Source: Lutjanus erythropterus (lineage: Eukaryota > Chordata > Actinopteri > Lutjaniformes > Lutjanidae). From it: 64,000 nt of DNA. Made by a program: the position numbers and the translations under genes. The notes under the pieces are model-generated. The model worked only from the letters and a program-made list of their open reading frames with translations. It made no database searches and had not been told where the DNA came from. The stretch is taken from positions 11,100,419-11,164,418 of the forward strand of contig CM034601.1 in assembly GCA_020091685.1 (NCBI GenBank), in the 5' to 3' direction. Positions 39,151-50,435 of the stretch are shown here, in pieces (the stretch's first letter is position 1; the number at the start of each line of letters is the position of its first letter).

Positions 39151-42063
39151 GTCAAAATCATACTGAGCCCTAAAAGTCAGCACAACTTTAAAAATGTTTA
39201 AAGTTTTGATCTAGTGTTAGTGGAGTGTAATTGAACAGTTCACATATTAACTTACCAGCAAACCAAGATACAGCTACATTTAAACACAACCATAGGTCCC
39301 ATCAAAGTTTGATGTGCAATCTGTGGTTGGGGGATAGTCTAAGTGACCTGCTCCTCTCTTAAGAGATTACTACATTCTCCAGTCAGTTGCCTGTGAGTAA
39401 TCTTCTCCGTGAAAAAAAAAAGACAGAAAAAAAAAAAGAGAGTAGAACGACAGACGCCACAGTGTCGCTGATGTTGCTACAAAGTGTACTGGCAGTTTGC
39501 AAAATATGCAATGGTATCATAAAATATATGTTGGAGGCACCACAGACTTGACTATTAATTTAACAAGGCACTGGTGCACTCACAGTAAAGTCACTGACAG
39601 GAACAATTAACCTATGGAGAAGAGAGGTAGCATGAGCAATGCAACAACAAACTGGCCCCTTGCTCCTCCAGGTTTAAGGCAATTACTGATGCTATAGCTG
39701 TATTATTAAACGACATTCTTCCTTATAGCATTGCTGGAAGGTAAGGTAAACACAACCCTACACACTATGCAGCAGCATGTCAGTAGCTAAAAGGTTACCC
39801 AGTGTTACTGCAATGTTAGTATGTTATTAGACATATTTTTCTTACACAAACAAAAACAAAACAAAAATACACAAAACAAAAAAACAATACTGTACTTTCA
39901 TTCATGAAGATACGTCCATTATTTAATATATGGTCGGTGCTCACAGCCTAGCAAAACAAAAAACAATACAATACAAAATACAAAACTGCCACTTTGACTG
40001 CCTTTGAGTTTTACCATATAGCTGTTCATCAGGTTCACAAGCATATTCATATTGAGCATAATATTATTTATTTTGTGGCCTGAATCACTACCACACAGCT
40101 CAGGACATGGAAAGAGACTATTCGTGTTAGACAGATCATTGCAGGCTTGTGGGACGGACGGATTGGGGTGTCGCAGATGGACAATCGTATTAAGCTGGGT
40201 TGAAACATGGGGACTGACTGCATGTGGCCTGCCTTCAGGGTGACAGAAGGAGAAGAAAAAAGGGAAAGGTGAGGGAAAGAGAAGCACACTCTAAGCATCA
40301 AAGTATGGAGCTGAAATACTGAGATGTGAGCAAAGGGCTGACAGAGGTACAGACCTACAACAGAGAGTGGATGCAAAAGAGGAGAGGAAAAATCAAAGCA
40401 AGAGAGATTTCTTGAGGCTGATTGAAGTTTTAGCAATACAAACATTTCTTGGAGGCAGCACTGCTCTGAAGGCAGAAGCAATCTCACAGGGTGTAGCAAA
40501 AAAAAACATTTTTTTTTGGATAGGTAATGTTAGACTGAAGCCTGATTAAAAAGGCACAAGAGGAAAACAAGCCCTGAATAAATAAGGGAACAAGTCGTTG
40601 GCACCTGACCAGAGTTCCTACTTAACCATTCAAGTTGGACTGTTAGCTAACTTGTGATCCAAGACACAGCCCAGCGAGGTTTCACTTTGTCTAATAAAAC
40701 AAGAAGTGTTGAGAGGGGAGGGTTTGAGGCTGGATGGCTGGTTAAAGAGGAGAGAAGAAGAAGGGAAAAAAGGAGAACATGGAAAAGCTGGATGGGGCCT
40801 CAGGGATGGACAGTGAAGTGGATGAGTGAATAACTAGTGAGGACAAAGGGAGGTAGGAGCAGGGAAGGGAAGGAGGATAAACGAAAAGGAGCAGAGGGGA
40901 AAGGAGAGGAAAGGAGTGGAGGGCTTGGAGAGCTGGGTTGGGGCTCCGGGGACACACGAGTGAAGAGGCTGAGAGAGACACAGTTGTAGCTGCAGGGATG
41001 GTTGCTCCCTTGCTCCGTTTGCACTAGAAAGAAGGCAGAGATGGAAGTCACTCTGAGAGCTCAGGGGCCTACACTCCAGCATGTGTGTATGTGTGACAGT
41101 CACGGGAGGAAGAGTGTATTTGCCCTGTCATTGAAGCTCCCAGGCCAACCACTAGTGCAGCGTTCCATGGCAAATGACCCTGCAGGAAAGAGCTGCGTTT
41201 GGGATTTTTTCCATGTGTTTTTAGTGTGTGTGCGCTTTTTGCAAGTGTGTTTGCATTTTTCCTGGACTACTGCTGTTGCCGCTCTTCAAAAGCAATTACT
41301 GAAGTTAAAGTATGCAGTGCTTGTTTACTATGAAAGTGACCTGCCACTCAGGATTTCAATTATCATCCTCTCTGCCTGTGAACCTGTGCTTACACACAGA
41401 AGCACAAGATAGACACCAAGAAGAATAACATCCTGCATCTCGCACAGATAAGGCAACAGACGGCAGTTCTGGCCACAATGGATACGACTACATCTAACCA
41501 GATAACGGGACCATTAAAACATTTCAAGGGTTCACCTAGAGTTGCTCTCATCATCTGCCATAACTGTCTGATGTAACAACAGGCAATGGAAAAAATATAA
41601 CACAAACAAAAGAATGGGACAAGTCAAAGAAGTTTGGTAGGAAGTATTAGACAGTATGATCAAACACTGCACTGCTCAGGATGAGCTCTGTAGTTTTCAA
41701 AATGACATAATTGGGTAAATGTAACATCACACTTGCAAATGACAGTATTTTTCCGTCTCCATACTGGGTTGGTTTCATTATATGAGTCTCTTAATACTGA
41801 TACTTATATTCTCTGTACGTAGCTGTCAATTGAGGGTCATACTTTGGGCCATGATCATGCTGAGCATTAAATACGACTTCTACTAATAATAGTTATCATT
41901 GCAGAAAACCAGAGCACTGTGCTTGATACAACCACACTTTGTCTGAAACTGTTTACAATTATTATGATCATTATGGACTTTATTAATATCATCATGCTGT
42001 TCTATATTGCAATGCCACTTCTGTCTAGTCTGTACTAGGGGTGGTGGGATACACTGTTACCTT
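39151..42063. other. Non-coding; polypurine region
   Basis: A-rich simple runs occur at 39412-39437 and 39845-39890. 40735-40935 is strongly purine-biased on the plus strand, and the Ser/Pro/Leu-rich minus-strand frames over it (40742-41103) follow from that bias. The frame at 41002-41412 (136 codons) has no domain. Confidence 0.45.
40735..40935 (+). repeat. Polypurine (GA-rich) tract
   Basis: Nearly all plus-strand bases are A or G over about 200 bp, in GGAGA, GAAGAAG and AGGGGAAAGG patterns. Confidence 0.75.
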
Positions 42064-42065
42064 AA

Positions 42066-42600
42066 AATAGATGCCCTGAAATGGGCTAAGGTTATTCCAT
42101 TATTCAAAGCTGACAATCCATCCTATTTTATTACCATTTTTTCCCAAAAACTTAAAAACATTGTGTGCAATAGAATAGTTAAATAATTAAATGATAGAAG
42201 TTACATTACAACAATGAGTTTCTTGAAAAGCACTCTAATTCTAACAGAATAGTCACAGCTTGAGACAACAAAAAATTCACAGTTGGAGTGTGTATTGATT
42301 TGCCAAAAGCTTTCGACACTGTAGACCTTTACACATTATTACAGGAACTTTAGGCTCATGGCTTTACTGGTACTGAACTTAACTGGTTTTAAAGCTATTT
42401 GCTTAACAGGAAACAATATGCCTTTTGGAATGAAATCATCTCATCTCAGAGCCACATACAGTGTGGCCTTCCACAAGGTTCCATACTAGGTCCTCGTTTA
42501 TTTATTATATACATCAATGACTTATATTTAATATCAAAAGAATTTTATATGCAAAAGATACCAATATTCTTCTTACAGAGGAAAATGAACATAGGTTGAT
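42066..42600 (+). mobile_element. LINE reverse transcriptase fossil
   Basis: Conceptual reading across stops and frame changes gives successive reverse transcriptase motifs of a non-LTR retrotransposon: AKVIPLFKADNPS near 42072, a DLPKAFDTVD motif near 42297-42325, WF-x-SYLLNRKQYAFWNEI near 42385-42430, then CGLPQGSILGPRLFIIYIND near 42462-42520. The catalytic FADD box and the endonuclease are absent. Several stops make it inactive. The clade was not determined; it resembles L2/Jockey-type RTs. Confidence 0.8.
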
Positions 42601-42819
42601 AACCTGTATGAACAATGTTCTATAGGTATTGTGATAATATCATTATAGTTAATTCAAATGGCCACAACAGTCATGTAGTAAATATCTGATATCATGACAA
42701 CCCTAGTATGCACAGAGTGCTGCACCCTCTGCATATCTAACCTGCAAGACAGATCCCTCCTTGTTTGCATTTGCTTCCCAAGAACCAGTTTGTGGGATTA
42801 AGTGGCATCTAGCTGTGAA
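42601..42819. other. Non-coding spacer between repeats
   Basis: Nothing recognised. It may be further decayed LINE sequence. Confidence 0.35.
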
Positions 42820-43055
42820 TTACAGCTACCTTATGTCACCCTCCCCTTTCTAGCATGAAAAACACAAATGGACTAATCTGGAGCCAGTGTTTTTGTCCAT
42901 TCTGGGTAACTGTAAAAACTTGGCTGTTCAACATGGCGGCCTCTATGGCAGTGGACCCACGGCCTCTGTAGATATTAAGAGCTTATGAATATTATATTCC
43001 ATTTCTGCCATGATCTGTGATAGATCCCTATATATCTTACACACAGGTCCTTTAA
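42820..43055 (+). repeat. Fish interspersed repeat (probable MITE)
   Basis: The order GCATGAAAAACACAAATGG, ACATGGCGGCCTCTATGGC, CACGGCCTCTGTAGATATTA, TATTATATTCCATTTCTGCC and CACACAGGTCCTTTAA matches, from memory, a very common percomorph element ending in ACACTGGACCTTTAA. Its left end is truncated. Confidence 0.65.
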
Positions 43056-43374
43056 GCGTCACTACAAACACTCAAATTTCAGACCTTTATTGCAACTTGA
43101 TACTCCCCAGTTAAGGGCGAAAAAGAAGTTCCTTGACATGGTTTGTGAACACTACAAGCATTCCTCATTAAAACTGGGGATTACAACTGGATGCCTTATT
43201 GCACGAGAAGTAGGCCACAGTTTCAAGAAATGGTAATGATGCCAATTAGCAGTTTAGCTATTAATTACAGGCACAGGCACACACACACAGGATAAGCATG
43301 TGGATCTGTGTTAAGTCTTCACTAAGGGCCTGCTACAAACAAATTGTTTTGCAGTGGATTGTGTGCAACGGCGG
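43056..43374. other. Non-coding; no feature seen
   Basis: Unique sequence with a short CA run near 43270. Confidence 0.45.
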
Positions 43375-43510
43375 CAGTCGTTTAGTGATTAGAGAGTCAT
43401 TTGTCACAGTAAGGTCATGGGTTTGACCACTTGAGCAGACAAATGTTCTATAAAGTGGCCTTTAGTAAGACACGGAGCCTCTAATCACTTGCTCAGACAA
43501 ATGCTTAAAA
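43375..43510 (+). mobile_element. tRNA-derived SINE fragment
   Basis: A-box-like CAGTCGTTTAGTGATTAGAG (43376-43395) and B-box-like TGGGTTTGACCAC (43418-43430) are followed by CCTTTAGTAAGACACGGAGC, a diverged form of the CCTTGAGCAAGGCACTGAAC core of V-SINE-like elements. Confidence 0.65.
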
Positions 43511-43524
43511 TGAATGCAGATGAG

Positions 43525-43870
43525 TGAGCAGTGAAAGGAATTAAGCAAACAAACTGCAGCATTAGTATCATGAGTAATAAGCAACTCTCGCCTTCCACCA
43601 AGCTGTAAGTAATTCACTTGAAGTGCAGTGACTAATTCATATGAAATAGTATCCATCAGTGAAAAGATCTCAAACCGCCATGCAGCACACTTGAATAATG
43701 CAACTGTTTTGCATGATAATGAGCAAGGCCAGGGATCACACTTCAATCCCCCGCAAACTAAATATCTAATGTTACATAAAGAATGTACAAGATTTGGATC
43801 ATACAGGGTGAATGTAATTATAGCAGTGAAGCCAGATCTTCTTAACAAAATGTCATGTTTTTAATCCATC
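43525..43870. promoter_or_regulatory. Candidate conserved non-coding element
   Basis: High-complexity stretch open in frames of both strands, with octamer-like TTTTGCATGATAATGAGC and TAAT cores such as GTGAATGTAATTATAGC and GTAAGTAATTCACTTG. No repeat hallmarks or domain. Inference only. Confidence 0.3.
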
Positions 43871-44829
43871 CCCTCTTTATGTAATACAAACAGCATTATC
43901 TTATTCAAGAATGTATTCTTTCACTCGCCATAACCGATTCAGTTTGGATGATAATAATGGTCTCTATCTCTGACACTTTAGCTAACATGCTGCTGTTGTT
44001 GTTGAGATGGGAGGAAATGTGGGGATTTGGAAGTGCTAGGAGAAATCCAATGAGCATGTCTTTTATTTTCTATACACAAGTGGGCTGGACCACACGAATG
44101 GCAAATGATCAGATGGAGCCATCAAAGAAATGTGGTAATAATGTATTGGTGGTTCATATATAGTTAACCTGACCCTCCGAATGGTAATGTGGCATCTGGA
44201 TATGGAGCTAACGCTATTTTAAAATGCTAGTTTCCACATCATATAAAAGAAGATGACCTTGAGACCCTAAAGAGGCTGATTCAGTTACTAGTGTTTAAAG
44301 GTTTTAGTGCGTTAGCATACAGATCATCATCAAGGCATTTACATATACAGTGGAATCTATTTATACTGATCACATCTGAATGGTTCCAATTGATCACTAT
44401 ATCTACAGAGGATTATTCTAACCATTTTTTCCCCATTTTCTATATTTTTTTTTACATTCTATAAGCCTACACAGTCTATCATTCTGTTCCCCCAGTTCAG
44501 CAGTAAAGCTTCCTGAAACCTTCTTGGTGGGACATGATATGAAAAAAAATCCCTGCTCTGAACTGGTGAGCACAGTACACCTGAACCCTGTCAAAAAACA
44601 TTTATGTGACAGTTTTATGTATGTAGCTTTTTTTACTTTTACTATCAGTAGACACTCAGCAAAGTGTTATTTTTGGTGCTTTTAGAGCTAGCTATGCTAA
44701 AGCTAATGTTGCTTTCTGCTTTTGCCAAGGAGGTTTACACGCACGAGGAATTTGTCTTAGTGATTTGGTACATAACAATGAAGATACATAGCAAGTAGAA
44801 AAGTATGAATAATTTGTAACAGAGAAGAA
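43871..44829. other. Non-coding; no feature seen
   Basis: Unique AT-rich sequence with poly-T near 44446-44453. Confidence 0.45.
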
Positions 44830-44834
44830 AAGGG

Positions 44835-45000
44835 CTGAGACGATAAACTTATCTCCTGATACTATACTATCATGATACTTAGGTGCTGTTTCAATATTTA
44901 TTGCAATTTTTAAATGCAATTCTACGAATACTGCAATTTGATATGAGGATTTATTGTGATTTTTGCTTTTTTCACATTAGACTGTGATGACAATAATGTT
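44835..45000 (+). repeat. hAT-type MITE fragment (plus orientation)
   Basis: GGGCTGAGACGATAAAC followed by TACTATCATGATACTTAGGT, TTTCAATATTTATTGCAATT and ACTGCAATTTGATATGAGG matches a fish family whose end is GGGCTGGGACGATA. A likely inverted relative ends at 48832. Confidence 0.6.
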
Positions 45001-45084
45001 GCATCACACACTTTTAGAGACTGAATATCATGATTCCTATTTCCAAAACTATGCACATCACATATAAGTTAGTTGTTGGGTCTC

Positions 45085-45485
45085 TGACTGTGAATGCTCT
45101 GTCCCAAAATTATGGAAAGAGCTGCCTGATGAATCAGGTCACCAGAATCAGTGAAGTCTTTTAATCTCTTCTTAAAACATACCTTTATCAGAGAACCTTT
45201 CTTTCGTTATTTTTTTATTGACTGCCCATTACTGGTTTCATGTCTTAAATTTGCTTTGATTTTTACTGACCGCCCTTTGTTGGTTTTATTTGCTGTAATT
45301 GCTTTGACTTTTATTGATGGTCCCTTTTTGCTGGTTTTATCTGTTTTATTTGCTTGGATTTTACTGACTGCCCATTTGCAAGTTTTATTTATTTGCTTGG
45401 AAATTGCTTTATGACTTGCTTGTTATGAAGTTGCTGCCTGTGTGAAGCACTGTAAGATGTGTTTAATGTAGTCAATAAACTAAAC
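45085..45485 (+). mobile_element. LINE 3' end (L2/CR1-like) with internal tandem units
   Basis: The 5' part reads, with frame changes, as a decayed C-terminal motif of the type LWKELPDE...SFKSLLKTYL, which closes the ORF2 of many fish LINEs. The 3' untranslated part contains about four imperfect units of roughly 48-52 bp (45209-45409), each with TTTTTA(C/T)TGA followed by GCCC or GTCCC and TGGTTT/AGTTTT. It ends near AATAAACTAAACTGAACTG. Confidence 0.65.
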
Positions 45486-46745
45486 TGAACTGCTACCAAA
45501 CTCAGCCAACAGTAACACGCACAAGCAAGGAACATGCTCTACATACAGACAGAGAGGAAAAAGTAAAAGAAAAGTTTGCCAGAGGAAAAACAAACAAACA
45601 AACAAACAAAAAAAGAACAGTATTAGTACTCCCAGAGGAACACTGTAATAATGTTATTGCCAACCTCCTTAACTATGAACTGCTAGATGGTGCCAGAAAA
45701 GAAGAAGTGTTTATTTTACTTTTTACCCATCATTGCAAGACACATAAAATACACAGTATCAATGAAAAAATGTATATAACCATGTACAGCAATTAAACTC
45801 AGCCCTCAGGTACAAACACTCAGTCTAATTAAAGATAAAATTGTAAATGACAGTAGCTGAATTGGCAGCATTGTTGTGCATCATGCCAGCAGGCATGGGA
45901 ACAGCAATGGAGACTGACCAGATGGAGTCTCACCTCCAGAGAAAGCCACTGGTCCCTGCTAGCATCAGTGACACCTGTAACAGAGGCGCTAAAACAAAAA
46001 GGTCAGCAGCATCCATCCAAACTGCTCCGGTTCTCTGAGGAAACCATGTGGGATGAGCTTGAAAACAATAACACGGACTGATAACTTCCCTGAGGCAGCT
46101 GTTGGGGTTGTTACTCCCTTTGGGTCTTAGAATTACAGTGCTCGCCGTAGTCAGCGACTTATGGTAGAACAGTGACTCGATGATGCAAACAGGCCCTCTG
46201 GTATTAAGACGCTGTACTTGCTGATAATGAGCACAAAGGGCACAGTGTCACTCAATATATTGGGGCTATAGCAGCTTTTCAATAGTATAAAATGACCATG
46301 AAACATGTAAAAAGAAGACAATGTCTGTCCCTCCCACAGTAGAATATTTCGCCTGAATTCCACCCTGCTTTTCTAAATAGCATGTATACTTTTTCACTAT
46401 TGCTGTAAAACCCAGCTAAGTTGATCATACCCGCAAACAACTTGTCAGCAATTCAGAACTGCCTTTAACTGGGCACAGCAAAAGCCACATAAAGACCGTC
46501 TCATTACAGATGACCCCTGATGTTGCTCCAGAGTAGTGTGTGCCATTAGCCATTAAATCAACCATTCATAGTGGGAGACTGACCTTTGTCAAAAGGAAGG
46601 AGCCGGTATTTAGAGCATTTTTGTATAAGCAACCAATAAATAAACCACTTAAAATCTGAGTTTACTGAAGCCAGTAGTATGGAAACATGCTGACATTAGC
46701 TTAGTGTTTTCAAAAGCTAAAACACAAGAGAGCAATCTTACTTCT
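45486..46745. other. Non-coding; (CAAA)n at its start
   Basis: A (CAAA)n run lies at 45587-45615. No other feature was recognised. The minus-strand frame 46151-46363 has no domain. Confidence 0.45.
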
Positions 46746-46749
46746 TCCT

Positions 46750-46955
46750 AGAATGGGTGTTGTGACACCAGTACTGGAAATGCCTCTGATACAGCCTAAA
46801 ATTGCCAATACCAATAACAAAGCCAAAAAATAAATATTTTACCACACTGAAATCAGATTGGCATCAGCCGTTACACAATGTTCAGGTAATGGAATCTATA
46901 TCAGAAGGGGAAAAATGGTATCGCAATATCTCCACCTTAAATAAAAAAAAATGGA
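46750..46955 (+). repeat. Probable MITE fragment
   Basis: GGTGTTGTGACACCAGTACT followed by GAATCTATATCAGAAGGGGA and AAAATGGTATCGCAATATCTC resembles the right end of a fish MITE (GAATC.ATATCGGAA..AAAAGTGGTATCG). No target duplication was found. Confidence 0.5.
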
Positions 46956-48635
46956 TGTCCTTATAAGTTGACACAGTTTTGAAAAACGCTATCATGGCTT
47001 CAGTCATTTTGGGCCACTTTTGTGTGAAGTTCCCATTTAGTTCTAGAGATGAATACACCTTGGTGTAACCTTGTAACTTTGAGTAATGTGAGTTATTTTG
47101 TAAAGAAGAAAATAAGGAATGTATTTTTTAAGATATATCCTTGAAGTAAAAATGCTTGTACCCACTTTGGAACTTCACATTCTTTGGTAAAAAATAGTTT
47201 TGAAGTGTAAGTACTGTAGCTCAAGTGGCTTGGTCAAATAAAGGGCTATGTGAGAAACTGGGCACTGAATTGATCATTCAGTCAGCTGGAGAGTTGGCAA
47301 ATCAGTTGCTACAGCACATTGAGCTGCGGTAGTTGTCAATCTGGGCTCATTCTTTGCCCTCTGGTCAAACTGTTCAGCTGGCAGAGTGGAAATATATAAT
47401 CTGACAGCTCACATTACACAGGACAGTGGAGGGACTGTTCAGCTTCAAGATCAGGAGGAAAACGAGAGGCAGAAGAAAGGCAGGAAAAAGTGAACTGAGC
47501 AAGGAAACATGAAAAACGTCCCCAGTTTAAAGAAAACTGAGATTCCCTGTGTGCTAGTGTACGACCATGTACAGAGGCATGAAAGCTAAGGACTCAGGCT
47601 GTGCATTTTAAGTGCCGACTGTGATTTGCCGTTATTATGATCCAAATTTCCCAATGATTAGTAAGTGCATAAATAGCTATAAGGCCGGCTGAAGTTGTAT
47701 CTTCAGGGTAGTTTTGATTATGAAATTGATGTGCTGATTAAATGGTACTCTTAGTATTATTATAATTTTTCCCAGGCTCTCTTTGCTAAGAGTGGTTTAA
47801 TAAAAAGTCCAATTCAAAGGAGAAGAGTTAGAAGAATTGAAGTTTTTCTGAAAAATCTGTAAAGTGAGACATGTGGTGCTGGGCAAGTGAAGTGCATTGT
47901 GTAACTTATTGCAGAGCATATACTGTATGCACAAGTTAGTAAGTATTTAACTGAATTGTACATCTTATTAGGAGCCTTCTTTGTTGGGGCCCCAGGCAGT
48001 TACCAGCCTTGTGTAATGGGTCCACCCCAGTCATTTATAAGGGTGGAAGAAAAACATTGATCCTCTTAAGTATTATGATTCTTTTATGTGATTCCAGTAT
48101 CACTTTATATATATATATATGTAAGTAGCACCTAGTCAGTTAGCTCAGTGCTAACGCATAATGGGAATTCTTATTTATGTGCTAACAGAAATTAGCACTG
48201 TGGTAATATCATATACAGAGTATTAAGAAATCCCAGTATGATTTTCAACACGATCCTAAATATAGACAATCCTCTTTCTATCAAACTGACAGGAACACGC
48301 TGTATTGCAGTACACAGCTCACACCACCAGGGGTCAGTCTCTGCACTGCAGCTGAGCAAGTTAGTTTACATAAAGTTACAGGACAACTAGGTAAAAAAGA
48401 AGAAAAATGCCTCTGATGTGAGAGTATTTTGGGTTTTATCCCAGTGATAAAGATAAGCCAGCAAACACTGCACACTACCAACTGCTCAAGGCATAGGAGG
48501 TCAGAGTAGCATAGTGTGACCAAAAGTATAAAAAAAAAACTGATACAGCCCAAGCTTACAACTTACTTCACGTTTACCATGAAACAACATGTCTGCTCAT
48601 GCTTTCAGACATATTTCTGATATGTGTTTTACATT
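46956..48635. other. Non-coding; no gene seen
   Basis: A repeat-edge candidate with GGCCCCAGGCAGTT is at about 47990 and a short (TA)n at 48107-48121. Otherwise unique. Confidence 0.45.
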
Positions 48636-48639
48636 CATT

Positions 48640-48832
48640 TCTAATTTAAGCATTTTATCCACTACTTTTATATGCAGTATAGCAATGATGCTGCTGAAAT
48701 AAAACACAAAAGACTGATTGACATGGCCTTATGTTAAAAAAGCAAACAAAAATCACAATGTAGAATTGCAATACATATTGAATCATGACAGTATCTAATT
48801 GGGAAAAATGTGTATCGTCCCAGCCCTGGTCA
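48640..48832 (-). repeat. hAT-type MITE fragment (minus orientation)
   Basis: Its reverse complement starts CCAGGGCTGGGACGATACAC and continues with TACTGTCATGATTCAATATG and TATTGCAATTCTACA, corresponding to the family at 44835-45000. Confidence 0.65.
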
Positions 48833-50362
48833 TTTGTGTCTTTTCTGTTTCCTCTCTTGTTGTGTACATGTTGTGTTGTATTATATTCACAGAATATCAA
48901 TATCAAGATTCAAGTTGGCTCAAGAATACATTTTCTATGCACAAGGTGGAAATAATACACTGCATACAAAGCAACACCTTGGCAATACAAACATAACTAT
49001 TATTGAAATGAGAAATTGTAGCAGCTGCACGTACTTTGATGTGAAGGCAAGCATCTTTTAGGACGCTACGATGGATTAGGAGTGAGCACAACCGTACATT
49101 TTAGGCTCAGCCTGTGAATGTGTGTGTGTGTTTGTTTGTGTTTGTCAGGGACATACAGTATGCACAATTTTTTTTTTTCTACGCAGGGTCACTTTGCCTC
49201 GAGGTGATGCTTGTATTTTTATTTTTTATTTCTCCAGACTCACACTCTACTTAAGCTCTGAACCAATTTAACACAGACCGGGGAATGTAGAGAGAAGCTT
49301 GACAGAGTCACTCAAATCCCCGTCTGCACCGTATTGGGAGTGCAGTGAAAGAAAAATGAGGGCGAAAGATAGAGGAGAGGAAAGTGGTCTATAAGGGGGA
49401 AGGAAAAAGGGGAAGAAATAGATCTGCATGGAGACAGAGAGAGATAGAAATATGTTTCCATCTTGTGTAAAAGGCTGTTGACTACCAAGCAAGAGTTGCC
49501 TGGAAAACAGTAAATGGATAACTTGATTGCTGTCTGAAATGCTACTGCAGTGAGAGATGTTAATCTCGCTTGTTAGTACTTGGACCCCAGCTTTGACAAA
49601 AACACATCTGATAAGCAAAGTTTCCAAAGTTGAGTCCAGAGGCACTGGCAGCCATATGTGTTTTCTTTTTATGGAGCCATTAAATTGATGAAAGAATTGT
49701 GAAATGAAGGGGATGGGCCAAATGTATTTCATTTGTCACTTTCTAATTACTCAGTTGTTCAGAGGCGTTTGCCAACAGCTTTTAAAAAGTGGTGTTATGA
49801 ACAGTAATAAAAGCAGACCATGTAGATGAAGAGCTCCAAAAATTATGCAGGACCACCTGTTAATTCAACAAGAGACGAGTCGGAATGCCAAAATGGCTTC
49901 CACCAAACAAAGTTAACATCAGGGATCTGTTAATTACTTCAACAACAGAGAGAATGAGGGCACAAGTGTGTGTGTGTGTGTGTGTGTGTGTTTTAGAGTG
50001 ATAGAAAGAGAAATAAAGAAATTGAATTCCAAATGGTGCTGCAATTTCAATTTATTCACTCACATCTCACATTTCAATTCTCAATAAAGCCGTATGTGCC
50101 AGGCCGGGCAACATGCTTTAAAAACTAAAGGCTTGCAGCTGATCCAAAGGGGCCCATTGTGGTGCGGTGGAGTACAGCTCACCACTGAAAAGGCAAAGTG
50201 ATAGGCAGTGCCAGTGTTGTGACAAGCATGTCAAAATCTCTTAGGCATGAATAAACATTTTCTTTCAGAAGAGATTATTTTGTTTTTGTCATGACAGAAG
50301 TGGCGTGTCTTCATTCCTGGGACTGTGTGTATGTCTCTATGTGTAATTTGTGTCTGTGTTTA

Positions 50363-50364
<2 letters not shown>
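48833..50364. other. Non-coding; (TG)n at 49965-49991
   Basis: Poly-T lies near 49167-49179. 49470-49935 is a high-complexity stretch that includes part of a 154-codon minus-strand frame (49268-49732) without a domain, so it is more likely regulatory or neutral than coding. Confidence 0.45.
49965..49991 (+). repeat. (TG)n microsatellite
   Basis: About 13 uninterrupted TG units. Confidence 0.9.

Positions 50365-50432
<68 letters not shown>
50365..50432 (+). repeat. (TG)n microsatellite, 34 units
   Basis: Sixty-eight bases of uninterrupted TG are preceded by shorter GT-rich runs from 50323. Cys/Val open frames over it are artefacts. Confidence 0.95.

Positions 50433-50435
<3 letters not shown>

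Noticed and set aside
40068-41412. Cluster of open frames of 80-143 codons on both strands
   Set aside because: Ser/Pro/Leu-rich minus frames mirror the GA-rich plus strand; none has a recognisable domain.
49268-49732. 154-codon minus-strand open frame
   Set aside because: No family resemblance; partly driven by a purine-rich strand near 49330-49440. Kept only as a possible non-coding element.
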